Assembly: GCA_047517485.1 (NCBI GenBank)
Contig: JAKZSU010000190.1
Span: forward strand, 1-29,714
Direction of reading: 5' to 3'
Length of the DNA: 29,714 nucleotides
Source of the DNA: JAKZSU01 sp047517485
GTDB taxonomy: Bacteria > Pseudomonadota > Alphaproteobacteria > UBA7887
The first letter of the stretch is position 1; the number at the start of each line of letters is the position of its first letter. Positions 8,815 to 16,473 of this stretch are shown piece by piece. The notes beneath the pieces were generated by a model. That model made no database searches. It was not told where the DNA came from and saw nothing but the letters and a program-made list of their open reading frames with translations. Position numbers and translations under genes: made by a program.

Positions 8815-8832
8815 CCTTTAGAATCAACCGGA

Positions 8833-8847
8833 CCGCACGGTGTGCGG
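8833..8847. repeat. Hairpin between the two direct repeats
   Basis: CCGCAC (8833-8838) and GTGCGG (8842-8847) form a perfect 6-bp stem with a GGT loop. The stem can be extended by GG/CC across one mismatch. It is centred in the spacer between the 59-bp copies. Confidence 0.5.
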
Positions 8848-8850
8848 GCC

Positions 8851-8909
8851 GGCAAGCGCGACCGCGCGCCCGAGCTTATGCGAGGCCAGCCTGCGTGGCG
8901 CTTGAACGC
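8851..8909. repeat. 59-bp direct repeat, copy 2
   Basis: This second copy differs from copy 1 at two adjacent bases (AA in copy 1, CC here). Both differences fall in the predicted inner hairpin loop, so the proposed pairing is unchanged. It ends immediately before the long hairpin at 8915-8945. Confidence 0.8.
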
Positions 8910-8914
8910 ATTAT

Positions 8915-8949
8915 AAACCGCGATGAGTCTTACTCATCGCGGTTTGGTA
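8915..8949. terminator. Perfect 14-bp stem-loop, probable bidirectional terminator
   Basis: AAACCGCGATGAGT (8915-8928) pairs perfectly with ACTCATCGCGGTTT (8932-8945) around a CTT loop. On the plus strand the stem ends in TTT and continues TTGGTATT. On the minus strand it ends in TTT and continues ATAATG. It lies between two convergent genes, directly against the monooxygenase stop codon at 8950-8952. That position suits intrinsic termination in both directions. It also forms the right terminal inverted repeat of the MITE-like element. Confidence 0.6.
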
Positions 8950-9243
8950 TTAAGCGTCGGTCGGGTCGAAATAGCGAATACTCGGCGGCCCCGCGACCGC
9001 TTCCATCATCGCCTCGAGAAAGCCGGTCTCGGTCCGCCAGGCGAAGTATTTTTCATAGTGCGCCTTTGACTCCCAGCGCTCAATCAGCACCAAGCCGTCG
9101 GCATCATCCTGGTCGCGAACAACCGTGATATCGATGTTGCCGTCAAAGGCGCGGGTATCCGGCAGAATGCTCTTGAGTGTCGCAAGGACCGCGTCGCCGG
9201 TCCCGGGTTTCGCCTTGAGATCGAGAAGGACGGTAACCGCCAT
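8950..9243 (-). CDS. ABM-domain (antibiotic biosynthesis monooxygenase-like) protein
   Basis: This 97-residue protein is of typical size for single-domain ABM/dimeric ferredoxin-like proteins. These include cofactor-free quinol monooxygenases, IsdG-type haem-degrading enzymes and stress proteins. The fold is suggested by the start MAVTVLLDLKAKPG, then a helix with VLATLKSIL, LVLIERWESKAHYEKYFAWR (a W-x-S-x-x-x-Y-x-x-Y-x-x-W pattern typical of ABM), and a final strand ending at RYFDPTDA. The ribosome site AAGGAGAG lies just upstream of ATG 9243. The substrate cannot be deduced. A palindrome in the promoter suggests control by a dimeric repressor. The stop codon abuts the terminal repeat of the MITE-like element, so that element may have inserted at the very end of the gene. 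Confidence 0.85.
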   Translation of the reverse strand: MAVTVLLDLKAKPGTGDAVLATLKSILPDTRAFDGNIDITVVRDQDDADGLVLIERWESKAHYEKYFAWRTETGFLEAMMEAVAGPPSIRYFDPTDA

Positions 9244-9270
9244 GATGCTCTCCTTTTTGCCTCGGATTCG

Positions 9271-9299
9271 ATTTTATTGGAACGAACGTTCTAAACATC
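9271..9299 (-). promoter_or_regulatory. Candidate promoter with TetR-like operator
   Basis: GAACG-AA-CGTTC at 9280-9291 is a perfect inverted repeat of the kind bound by TetR/AcrR dimers. On the minus strand it lies between a TAAAAT -10-like hexamer (9271-9276) and a weak -35-like GATGTT (9294-9299), separated by 17 bp. Binding there would block transcription of the ABM gene. No repressor gene is adjacent. The assignment is inference from sequence pattern. Confidence 0.4.
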
Positions 9300-9350
9300 G
9301 CCCGAATAGATTGCAAACATACCATCATTCCCGCTCTTCAAGTTCGCGTT

Positions 9351-9378
9351 ATGACCCGCGGCCAGACCGTGCTAGCGT
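9351..9378 (+). promoter_or_regulatory. Candidate promoter for the riboswitch-cobW transcript
   Basis: ATGACC (9351-9356) and TAGCGT (9373-9378), 16 bp apart, are weak -35/-10 candidates placed just ahead of the riboswitch P1 strand at 9384. The motif GTGCTAGCGT here is, from memory, often seen ahead of alphaproteobacterial B12 riboswitches. The match to the sigma-70 consensus is poor, so this is tentative. Confidence 0.3.
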
Positions 9379-9382
9379 GCCG

Positions 9383-9539
9383 CCGTCGAGAAGAGGGAAG
9401 CCGGTGACGCTCGGTCGAGCCAGCCCGGCGCTGCCCCCGCAACTGTGAACGGCGAGGCCGACGGCATACCGCCACTGACGCGCGCGCGTTGGGAAGGCGC
9501 CGACCGCCCCGGACCCGAAGCCAGGAGACCTCCTCGACA
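9383..9539 (+). ncRNA. Cobalamin (B12) riboswitch
   Basis: The aptamer is clear. GTCGAG (9384-9389) and CTCGAC (9533-9538) form P1. GGGAAGCCGGTG follows in the 5' region, then the conserved core GCTGCCCCCGCAACTGTGA (9430-9448), GCCACTG (9471-9477), GGGAAGGCG (9491-9499), GACCCGAAG, and the B12 box AGCCAGGAGACC at 9519-9530. It senses adenosylcobalamin or a related corrinoid and lowers expression of the downstream cobW-cobN-cobO-cobQ block. CCTCC at 9529-9533 is complementary to the cobW ribosome site GGAGG at 9560-9564. GTTGGGCCAAC at 9540-9550 can form a small extra stem. There is no terminator T-run before cobW. I therefore infer control at translation initiation. Confidence 0.95.
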
Positions 9540-9570
9540 GTTGGGCCAACCCCATTCTCGGAGGGAGGGT

Positions 9571-10647
9571 GTGCCGCAAGACATGCCGAATTCGATTTCA
9601 GTCTCAAAAGCCGACCACGCCACGAAAAAAATTCCCGCCACCGTGGTGACCGGCTTTCTCGGCGCCGGCAAGACCAGCCTGATCCGCCACCTTATCGAAC
9701 ACGCCAACGGCCGGCGCCTGGCGCTGGTGGTCAACGAGTTCGGCGACATCGGTATCGACGGCGAGGTGCTCGCGGCGTGCGGTAACGACGCCTGCGGCGA
9801 GGACGACATCATCGAGCTCGCCAACGGCTGCATTTGCTGCACCGTCGCCGACGATTTTCTGCCCACCATCCAGGCCTTGCTGGCGCGGCCCGAGCCGCCC
9901 GATCACATCATCATCGAGACTTCGGGTCTGGCCTTGCCCAAACCGCTGCTGCGCGCCTTCGGCTGGCCCGAGGTCCGCACCCGGGTCACCGTCGATGGGG
10001 TGATCAGCGTCGTCGACACCCGCGCCGTAGCCGACGGGCGATTCGCCGCCGACGTCGATGCGGTCGACGCCCAACGCCGCGCCGACGAGATGCTCGATCA
10101 CGATAGCCCGCTCGAGGAATTGTTCGAGGATCAGCTCGCCTGCGCCGACATGGTGATCCTCAACAAGACCGATCTCCTCGACGACGCCGGTCTCGACGCG
10201 GTGCGCAAATCGGTCGCGGATGGGGTGCGCCCGGGGGTCAAGCTGGTCGCCGCCGCCAACGGCGCGGTCGATACGGCGGTTGTTCTCGGTATCGACGCGG
10301 CGGCCGAGGACGATATCGAATCGCGCCCGTCGCATCACGATGCCGACGAAGACCACGACCATGACGATTTCGAGAGCTTCCACGTCGAACTCGGCGCCGT
10401 CGCCGCGCCCGAGGAATTGGTGAGCCGACTGACACGGCTAGCCATCGACCACGACATTCTCCGCATCAAGGGCTTTGTCGCCGTCGACGGCCGCGATATG
10501 CGCCTCGTCGTGCAAGGCGTCGGCGGACGGTTCCAATACTACTACGACCGCGACTGGCGCGACCACGAAGCGCGCGTCAGCCGCCTGGTGGTGATCGGCC
10601 AGCGCGGCCTCGATCAAGCGGCGATCGAGGCTTTGATTAGAGACTGA
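9571..10647 (+). CDS. cobW: CobW-family P-loop GTPase / metallochaperone
   Basis: This 358-residue protein belongs to the G3E GTPase family. CobW is thought to deliver Co2+ for corrin synthesis. Walker A GFLGAGKT is at residues 29-36, and the metal-binding C-I-C-C is at 87-90 (NGCICCTV). NKTDLL is the guanine-specificity motif. A His/Asp-rich loop at about 255-266 (HHDADEDHDHDD) separates the GTPase from the CobW_C domain. GTG 9571 is chosen because GGAGG ends 6 nt upstream. ATG 9583 is the alternative and removes only four residues. Earlier in-frame starts lie inside the riboswitch. The gene is directly controlled by the riboswitch and is followed by cobN after 1 nt. Confidence 0.95.
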   Translation: MPQDMPNSISVSKADHATKKIPATVVTGFLGAGKTSLIRHLIEHANGRRLALVVNEFGDIGIDGEVLAACGNDACGEDDIIELANGCICCTVADDFLPTIQALLARPEPPDHIIIETSGLALPKPLLRAFGWPEVRTRVTVDGVISVVDTRAVADGRFAADVDAVDAQRRADEMLDHDSPLEELFEDQLACADMVILNKTDLLDDAGLDAVRKSVADGVRPGVKLVAAANGAVDTAVVLGIDAAAEDDIESRPSHHDADEDHDHDDFESFHVELGAVAAPEELVSRLTRLAIDHDILRIKGFVAVDGRDMRLVVQGVGGRFQYYYDRDWRDHEARVSRLVVIGQRGLDQAAIEALIRD

Positions 10648-10648
10648 C

Positions 10649-13600
10649 ATGCATCTGCTTGCCGCCACGCCTGGGTCTGTCACCGATGGCTCGGAAGCGG
10701 TCGATCTCGGCCAGACCCCCGGCGAAATCGTGTTCATTTCCGCCGCCGACACCGAACTCGCCGGCCTCGCCCAAGCCCGCGCCGGGCTCGATGCCGACGC
10801 CCCGACGCTGCGCCTCGCCAACCTGATGCAGCTCGGCCACAACCTCTCGGTCGATCTCTATGTCGAGGATATCGTCAGCGAGGCGAAGCTGGTGATCGTC
10901 CGCCTGCTCGGCGGCGCCGGCTACTGGCGTTACGGGCTCGAACGCGTGGTCGCCTGTTGCCGGTCGCGGCGCATCCTGTTGGCGGTGATTCCCGGCGACG
11001 ATCAGCCCGACCCCGAACTCGCCGCGCTGTGCTCGATGGCGCAACAAAACTGGCAACGGATTTGGCAATACCTCGTGCATGGCGGGGCGGGTAATTATGC
11101 CGCGCTGTTGCGCAACTGTGTGTCGCTGATCGGTCATGACGCGGACTGGACCGAGCCGGCGCCGCTGGTGCGCGCGGGTCTCTACTGGCCGGGACAAACG
11201 ACGCCCGATCTCGACGCGGTGCGCGCGACTTGGACCACGGGCGCGCCGGTGGCCGCGCTGACGTTCTATCGCGCCCTGGTCCAGGCGGGGACCACCGCAC
11301 CGATCGACGCGATGATCGCGGCGCTCGGCGCGCGCGGCCTCAATCCGCTGCCGCTGCACGTCGCCAGCCTCAAGGATCCGATCTGCGCCGCGATCGTGCG
11401 TGACTTGCTTGGTGAGACCCGGCCCAAAGTCATCCTAAACGCCACCGGATTCGCGGTCTCGAGCCCCGGCGCCGCGCGCCAGGAGACACCGTTCGATGCC
11501 GCCGATTGTCCGATCCTCCAGGTGGTATTTTCCGGCGGTACCGAAGAGGCGTGGCGGGCCGGCACACATGGCCTGTCGGCGCGCGATATCGCGATGAATG
11601 TCGCGCTCCCCGAGGTCGATGGCCGGGTGCTGACCCGTGCGGTCTCGTTCAAGGCCGAGGCCAAGTACGACGCGGCGACGCAAAGCTCGATCGTCACCTA
11701 CCGAACGGTCGCCGACCGGGTGGACTTCGTCGCGGAACTGGCGTCGCGCTGGGCAAACTTGCGTGCCACGCCAGTGGTCGAACGGCGGGTCGCCATCGTG
11801 CTCGCCAACTATCCGACGCGTGACGGCCGCATCGGCAACGGGGTCGGTCTCGACACACCGGCGGGAACGATCGAAGCGCTGCGGGCGCTTGGCGAGGCGG
11901 GTTACCATGTCGGCGCGGTGCCGGCATCCGGCAACGCTTTGATCGAGCAGCTTAGCGCCGGCCCGACCAACGCGCCGGGCCCGCGAACCGGCGGCGCCCG
12001 ATTTGCGCTCGGCGACTACCAGGCTTGGTTCAACCGGCGGCCGGCGGCCGTGCGTGACGCGGTGACGGCGCGCTGGGGCGACCCCGACCAAGATCCGTTG
12101 TTCGCCGACGGTGCGTTCGTCTTGGCCGTCCGCGCCTACGGCAACATCACCGTCGGTATCCAGCCGGCGCGCGGCTATCATATCGACGCAAAAGCGAGCT
12201 ATCACGATCCCGACCTGGTGCCGCCGCACGGTTACCTCGCGTTCTATGCCTGGCTGCGTGAAGAGTACGCCGCGCATGCGGTGATTCACATGGGCAAGCA
12301 CGGCAACATGGAATGGCTACCGGGCAAGGCCTTGGCGCTGTCGGAGGCGTGTTTCCCCGAGGCCGCGTTCGGCCCGATGCCGCATCTCTATCCGTTCATC
12401 GTCAACGACCCCGGCGAGGGGACCCAGGCCAAGCGCCGCGCCCAGGCGGTGATCATCGATCATCTGACCCCGCCGATGACCCGCGCCGAGAGCTATGGCG
12501 AGCTTGCCGATCTCGAATGTCTGGTCGACGAATATTACGACGCCGCCGGGCTCGATCCGCGCCGCCTGGCGCTGCTGCGCGACGATATTCTCGACCTCAC
12601 CCGGGCGACCGGGCTCGACCAGGATTGCGGCATCGCGCGCGACGACAGCGATCAGGGCGCGCTGACAAAACTCGACAATTATCTCTGCGAGCTCAAGGAG
12701 ATGCAGATCCGCGACGGCCTGCACATCTTCGGCGTCGCGCCGCGCGGACAACAGCTTACCGATCTGCTTGTCGCCTTGGTTCGGGTTCCGCGCGGCGACG
12801 GCGGCGACGCCGACGCCTCGCTGCAACGCGCGCTCGCCGCCGATCTCGGGCTCGACGGGTTCGATCCGCTCGATTGCGTAATGGGCGACGCCTGGGCGGG
12901 CCCACGCCCCACCGCTCTCGCCGACCAGGACAATGCGCCGTGGCGGAGCGCCGGCGACACCGTCGAACGCCTGGAGAAATTGTCGACAGCGCTCGTCGCC
13001 GGAGATCGGGTACCGGAAAAAAATTGGCCCCGCGCCCACGCGGTGCTCAGCCGTCTTGATGACCGCATTCGCCCAGCGGTCGAAGCCTGTGGCGGCGCCG
13101 AGATCGCGGCGCTGCTGCGCGGCCTCGACGGCCGCTTCGTCGAACCGGGGCCGTCGGGCGCGCCGACCCGGGGCCGTCCCGACGTGCTGCCCACGGGGCG
13201 AAATTTCTATTCGGTCGACACCCGCACGGTGCCAACCCCCGCCGCCTGGCGGCTCGGCTGGCAGTCTGCGACCTTGCTGCTCGACCATTATCGCCAAACC
13301 CACGGCGCCTGGCCGAAATGCCTCGCGCTCAGTGCCTGGGGGACATCGAACATGCGCACCGGCGGCGACGATATCGCCCAGGCGCTCGCCCTGATGGGGG
13401 TGCAGCCGACTTGGGACGCGGCGTCGCGCCGGCTCACCGGGTTTGAGATCATGCCGGCCGGCGTGCTCGACCGCCCCCGCGTCGACGTGACCTTCCGGGT
13501 CTCGGGCTTCTTCCGCGACGCCTTCCCGGCACAGATCGATCTCCTCGACTCCGCCGTCCGCGCGGTCGCCGCGCTCGATGAATCTGAAGACATCAATCCC

Positions 13601-14386
13601 CTGGCGGCGCGTGTCCGCGCCGATCGCGACGCGCTGGTCGCGGCGGGCGCCGACCCATTGCTCGCCGGCCGCCGAGCGGCCATTCGCATATTCGGCTCGA
13701 AGCCCGGCGCTTACGGTGCCGGGCTGCAAGCGCTGATCGACGAGCGCGGTTGGGAGAGCGAGGCCGATCTCGCACGCGCCTATGTCGCCTGGGGCGGTTA
13801 TGCCTATGGCGACGGCAGCAGCGGCAAGGCGGAGCACGGGCTGTTCGAATCGCGGCTCAAATCGGTCGAAGCGGTGGTACAGAACCAAGACAATCGCGAG
13901 CACGACCTGCTCGATTCCGACGATTACTACCAGTTCGAGGGCGGCCTGACGGCGAGCGTGCGGCACTTGAGCGGCGCCCAGCCGGCGACCTATCACAATG
14001 ATCATTCGCGCCCAGAAACGCCACGGATTCGCACCCTCGACGACGAAATCGGCCGCGTCGTCCGCGCCCGCGTGGTCAATCCGAAATGGATCGCCGGGGT
14101 GATGCGGCACGGCTATAAGGGCGCCTTCGAGATCGCGGCGACGGTCGATTATCTTTTCTCATTTGCCGCCACCGCGCACTGTGTGCGCGATCATCATTTC
14201 GACGCCGTCTACGACGCTTATCTCGGCGATCCCGCGGTGCACGGCTTCCTGCTCGAAAACAATCCGGCGGCGGCGCGCGAAATCGCCGAACGCTTGTTGG
14301 AAGCGCAGGACCGCGGCCTGTGGAAACCGCGCTCGAACACCGCCGGGCGGCGCCTCACCGAACTGGCCCGAAGGGAGACGTCATGA
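10649..14386 (+). CDS. cobN: CobN, large subunit of cobaltochelatase
   Basis: The 1245 residues are close to the usual length of about 1270. CobN binds hydrogenobyrinic acid a,c-diamide and, with the AAA+ partners CobS and CobT, inserts Co2+ using ATP in the late-cobalt pathway. The conserved H-M-G-K-H-G-N-x-E-W-L-P-G-K stretch is at residues 547-560. YGNITVGIQPARGYHID, LALSAWGTSNMRTGGDDIAQAL and a C-terminal KGAFEIAATVDYLF follow, all typical of CobN/BchH chelatases. ATG 10649 starts 1 nt after the cobW stop, implying coupled translation. CobS and CobT are not in the window and would have to be elsewhere (BchI/D-type or CobST). The presence of this gene alongside CbiX is unusual and is treated in the findings. 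Confidence 0.97.
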   Translation: MHLLAATPGSVTDGSEAVDLGQTPGEIVFISAADTELAGLAQARAGLDADAPTLRLANLMQLGHNLSVDLYVEDIVSEAKLVIVRLLGGAGYWRYGLERVVACCRSRRILLAVIPGDDQPDPELAALCSMAQQNWQRIWQYLVHGGAGNYAALLRNCVSLIGHDADWTEPAPLVRAGLYWPGQTTPDLDAVRATWTTGAPVAALTFYRALVQAGTTAPIDAMIAALGARGLNPLPLHVASLKDPICAAIVRDLLGETRPKVILNATGFAVSSPGAARQETPFDAADCPILQVVFSGGTEEAWRAGTHGLSARDIAMNVALPEVDGRVLTRAVSFKAEAKYDAATQSSIVTYRTVADRVDFVAELASRWANLRATPVVERRVAIVLANYPTRDGRIGNGVGLDTPAGTIEALRALGEAGYHVGAVPASGNALIEQLSAGPTNAPGPRTGGARFALGDYQAWFNRRPAAVRDAVTARWGDPDQDPLFADGAFVLAVRAYGNITVGIQPARGYHIDAKASYHDPDLVPPHGYLAFYAWLREEYAAHAVIHMGKHGNMEWLPGKALALSEACFPEAAFGPMPHLYPFIVNDPGEGTQAKRRAQAVIIDHLTPPMTRAESYGELADLECLVDEYYDAAGLDPRRLALLRDDILDLTRATGLDQDCGIARDDSDQGALTKLDNYLCELKEMQIRDGLHIFGVAPRGQQLTDLLVALVRVPRGDGGDADASLQRALAADLGLDGFDPLDCVMGDAWAGPRPTALADQDNAPWRSAGDTVERLEKLSTALVAGDRVPEKNWPRAHAVLSRLDDRIRPAVEACGGAEIAALLRGLDGRFVEPGPSGAPTRGRPDVLPTGRNFYSVDTRTVPTPAAWRLGWQSATLLLDHYRQTHGAWPKCLALSAWGTSNMRTGGDDIAQALALMGVQPTWDAASRRLTGFEIMPAGVLDRPRVDVTFRVSGFFRDAFPAQIDLLDSAVRAVAALDESEDINPLAARVRADRDALVAAGADPLLAGRRAAIRIFGSKPGAYGAGLQALIDERGWESEADLARAYVAWGGYAYGDGSSGKAEHGLFESRLKSVEAVVQNQDNREHDLLDSDDYYQFEGGLTASVRHLSGAQPATYHNDHSRPETPRIRTLDDEIGRVVRARVVNPKWIAGVMRHGYKGAFEIAATVDYLFSFAATAHCVRDHHFDAVYDAYLGDPAVHGFLLENNPAAAREIAERLLEAQDRGLWKPRSNTAGRRLTELARRETS

Positions 14387-15006
14387 ACGAAGACGAACGC
14401 AACGCCCGCGCCAACGAAAAATCGGCCAAGAAAAAGGCCGCGCGCGACAAGATGCTCGCCACCAAGACCATCGAGAAAGGCCTGCTGATCGTCCACACCG
14501 GCAAGGGCAAGGGCAAATCGACGGCTGCGTTTGGCCTGGCGGCGCGCGCGGTGGGCAACGGCATGCGGGTCGGCGTGGTGCAATACGTCAAGGGCAAGTG
14601 GGAGACCGGCGAGCGCGTGGTGCTGGAAAAGTTCCCCGACCAGGTGACCATTTGCACCATGGGCGAGGGCTTCACCTGGGAGACCCAGGACCGCGCCCGC
14701 GACATCCGCGCCGCCGAAGCGGCTTGGGAGGTTTCGAAAGAGATGATCGAGGCGTCGCGCGGCGCCGATCCCGCCTACCACATGGTGATCCTCGACGAAC
14801 TCAACATCGTCCTGCGCTACGACTATCTGCCGCTCGACGCGGTGTTGGACACCCTGCGGAATAAGCCCAAGGATCTCCACGTCGTGGTCACCGGGCGCAA
14901 CGCCAAGGAGCCGTTGATAGAGCTTGCCGATCTGGTCACCGAGATGACCCAGGTCAAGCATCCGTTCCGCTCCGGGGTCAAGGCGCAGAAAGGCGTCGAA
15001 TTTTGA
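14383..15006 (+). CDS. cobO: Cob(I)yrinic acid a,c-diamide adenosyltransferase
   Basis: This 207-residue CobA/CobO-type corrinoid adenosyltransferase attaches the 5'-deoxyadenosyl group of ATP to Co(I). The long P-loop G-K-G-K-G-K-S-T is at residues 40-47. GVVQYVKGKWETGE, GFTWETQD, VILDELN and VVTGRNA are further family motifs. The Lys/Arg-rich N-terminus (residues 8-25) is common in CobO. ATG 14383 follows AAGGGAGA and overlaps the cobN stop in an ATGA, so translation is coupled. It is the third gene of the riboswitch-led block. Cytosolic. Confidence 0.96.
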   Translation: MNEDERNARANEKSAKKKAARDKMLATKTIEKGLLIVHTGKGKGKSTAAFGLAARAVGNGMRVGVVQYVKGKWETGERVVLEKFPDQVTICTMGEGFTWETQDRARDIRAAEAAWEVSKEMIEASRGADPAYHMVILDELNIVLRYDYLPLDAVLDTLRNKPKDLHVVVTGRNAKEPLIELADLVTEMTQVKHPFRSGVKAQKGVEF

Positions 15007-16472
15007 CCGCTGCCGCGATCATGGTGCAGGGCACGGGCTCCGACGTCGGCAAATCCTTGCTGGTTGCCGGCCTGTGCCGGGCGGTATCCACGCGCGGCAT
15101 CAATGTGCGCCCGTTCAAGCCGCAAAACATGTCGAACAACGCCGCCATCGCCGCCGACGGCGGCGAAGTGGGGCGCGCCCAGGCACTGCAGGCCCGCGCC
15201 GCGCGAGTCCCCCTCAGCCGCGACATGAACCCGGTGCTGCTCAAACCGCAGTCGGAGATCGGCGCGCAAGTGGTGGTCCACGGCGAAGTCACCGGAACCG
15301 CCCGCGCCGGCGATTATCACGCGCTCAAGCCGCGGCTGCTCGCAAGCGTACTCGAAAGCTTTGACCGCCTGGCGGCCGACGCCGGCTTGATCATCGTCGA
15401 GGGCGCCGGCAGCCCGGCGGAGATCAATCTGCGCGCCGGCGACATCGCCAATATGGGCTTCGCCGAGGCCGCGCGGGTGCCGGTGATCCTGGTCGGCGAT
15501 ATCGAGCGCGGCGGGGTGATCGCCCAACTCTTCGGGACTTGGGCGCTGCTCGACGACGCCGACCGGCGCTGGCTCAAGGGCACCATCGTCAATAAATTTC
15601 GCGGCGATCCGCGCCTGTTCGACGACGGCCTAGGAGAAATCTCGGCCCGCACCGGGCTCGCCAATTTCGGCGTCGTGCCTTGGTTCGACGCCGCGCGACG
15701 GCTGCCCGCCGAGGACGCGGTCGCGGTCGATACCTACCGACCGGCGCGGGATCGCGCAATCCGGATCGCGGTGCCAGTACTGCCGCGGATAGCGAATTTC
15801 GACGATCTCGACCCGCTGATCGCCGAGCCCGACGTAACCGTCGAGATGGTGCGCACCGGCACGGTGCTCCCCGCCGACGCCGATTTGATCGTTCTCACCG
15901 GGTCGAAATCGACCCTTGCCGATCTCGCGAGCTTGCGCGCCGAGGGCTGGGATATCGACATCCTCGCCCACCGCCGACGCGGCGGCGCGGTGCTCGGACT
16001 GTGCGGCGGCTTTCAAATGCTCGGCCACACCATCGCAGATCCCGACGGTATCGAGGGCGGGGCGGGCACCGCCGCCGGGCTCGGCCTGCTCGACATCGAT
16101 ACCGCATTGTCCGCCACCAAGACCCTGACCGAACTCAGGGGCGTCGATACCGCCACCGACCAACCCGTCACCGGCTATCTGATGCACATGGGCCGCAGCG
16201 AGGGCGCCGGGCTCGCCCGGCCGATGCTCCGCCTCGCCGGTGCGCCCGACGGCGCGATATCCGCCGACGGCCGGGTGCGCGGCTGCTATCTCCACGGCCT
16301 GTTCGCCAGCGATCGGTTTCGCCATGCCTTCCTGAACGGCCTCAAGCGGCGCGAGGTCGGCTGCCGCGCCCACGAGGCCGAGATCGACAGCACCCTCGAT
16401 GACTTGGCGGCGCACTTAGAGACTCACCTCGATATCGACGGCTTGCTGGAGGTCGCCCATGCCGGCGCCTGA
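15003..16472 (+). CDS. cobQ: Cobyric acid synthase (glutamine-hydrolysing)
   Basis: This 489-residue protein amidates the b, d, e and g side chains of adenosylcobyrinic acid a,c-diamide to cobyric acid. The N-terminal dethiobiotin-synthetase-like domain carries QGTGSDVGKS and NMSNNAA. The C-terminal class I glutaminase-like domain has the nucleophile C334 (LCGGFQMLG) and H431 (YLHGLF). G-Y-L-M-H-M-G near 391-397 is also typical. I take TTG 15003, overlapping the cobO stop (TTGA), because it gives a natural N-terminus before the nucleotide loop. ATG 15021 is the alternative and would start 6 residues later. It is the last gene of the riboswitch block. Its stop is separated from the convergent cobD stop by a single base. 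Confidence 0.96.
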   Translation: MTAAAIMVQGTGSDVGKSLLVAGLCRAVSTRGINVRPFKPQNMSNNAAIAADGGEVGRAQALQARAARVPLSRDMNPVLLKPQSEIGAQVVVHGEVTGTARAGDYHALKPRLLASVLESFDRLAADAGLIIVEGAGSPAEINLRAGDIANMGFAEAARVPVILVGDIERGGVIAQLFGTWALLDDADRRWLKGTIVNKFRGDPRLFDDGLGEISARTGLANFGVVPWFDAARRLPAEDAVAVDTYRPARDRAIRIAVPVLPRIANFDDLDPLIAEPDVTVEMVRTGTVLPADADLIVLTGSKSTLADLASLRAEGWDIDILAHRRRGGAVLGLCGGFQMLGHTIADPDGIEGGAGTAAGLGLLDIDTALSATKTLTELRGVDTATDQPVTGYLMHMGRSEGAGLARPMLRLAGAPDGAISADGRVRGCYLHGLFASDRFRHAFLNGLKRREVGCRAHEAEIDSTLDDLAAHLETHLDIDGLLEVAHAGA

Positions 16473-16473
16473 T

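Larger units (their letters stand above)
8721..8949. mobile_element. MITE-like element with TACCAA termini and internal direct repeats
   Basis: This non-coding 229-bp block begins TACCAA (8721) and ends TTGGTA (8949). About 30 bp at each end are related in inverted orientation: both read TACCAA, then a GC-rich stretch, then TGAGT-3 nt-ACTCAT. The same TACCAA hexamer ends the IS630 element at the left edge of the window. Inside are two 59-bp direct repeats. The flanking dinucleotides are GA and TT, so a clean TA duplication is not preserved. No protein is encoded. I read it as a decayed miniature element, possibly mobilised by an IS630-type transposase. A chance cluster of transcription terminators is the alternative. 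Confidence 0.5.

Noticed and set aside
8756..8909. CRISPR array
   Set aside because: There are only two 59-bp copies with a single 36-bp spacer, no cas genes, and the copies sit inside an element with inverted ends.
9445..9570. Extended N-terminus of CobW starting inside the riboswitch
   Set aside because: These codons are the aptamer core and B12 box. The Shine-Dalgarno sequence at 9560-9564 points to GTG 9571.
12317..14110. Long open frame (about 600 codons) on the minus strand inside cobN
   Set aside because: It is a mirror frame produced by GC-rich codon usage. Its product is Arg/Ala/Gly-rich with no motifs, and the opposite strand encodes a well-conserved CobN across the same bases.
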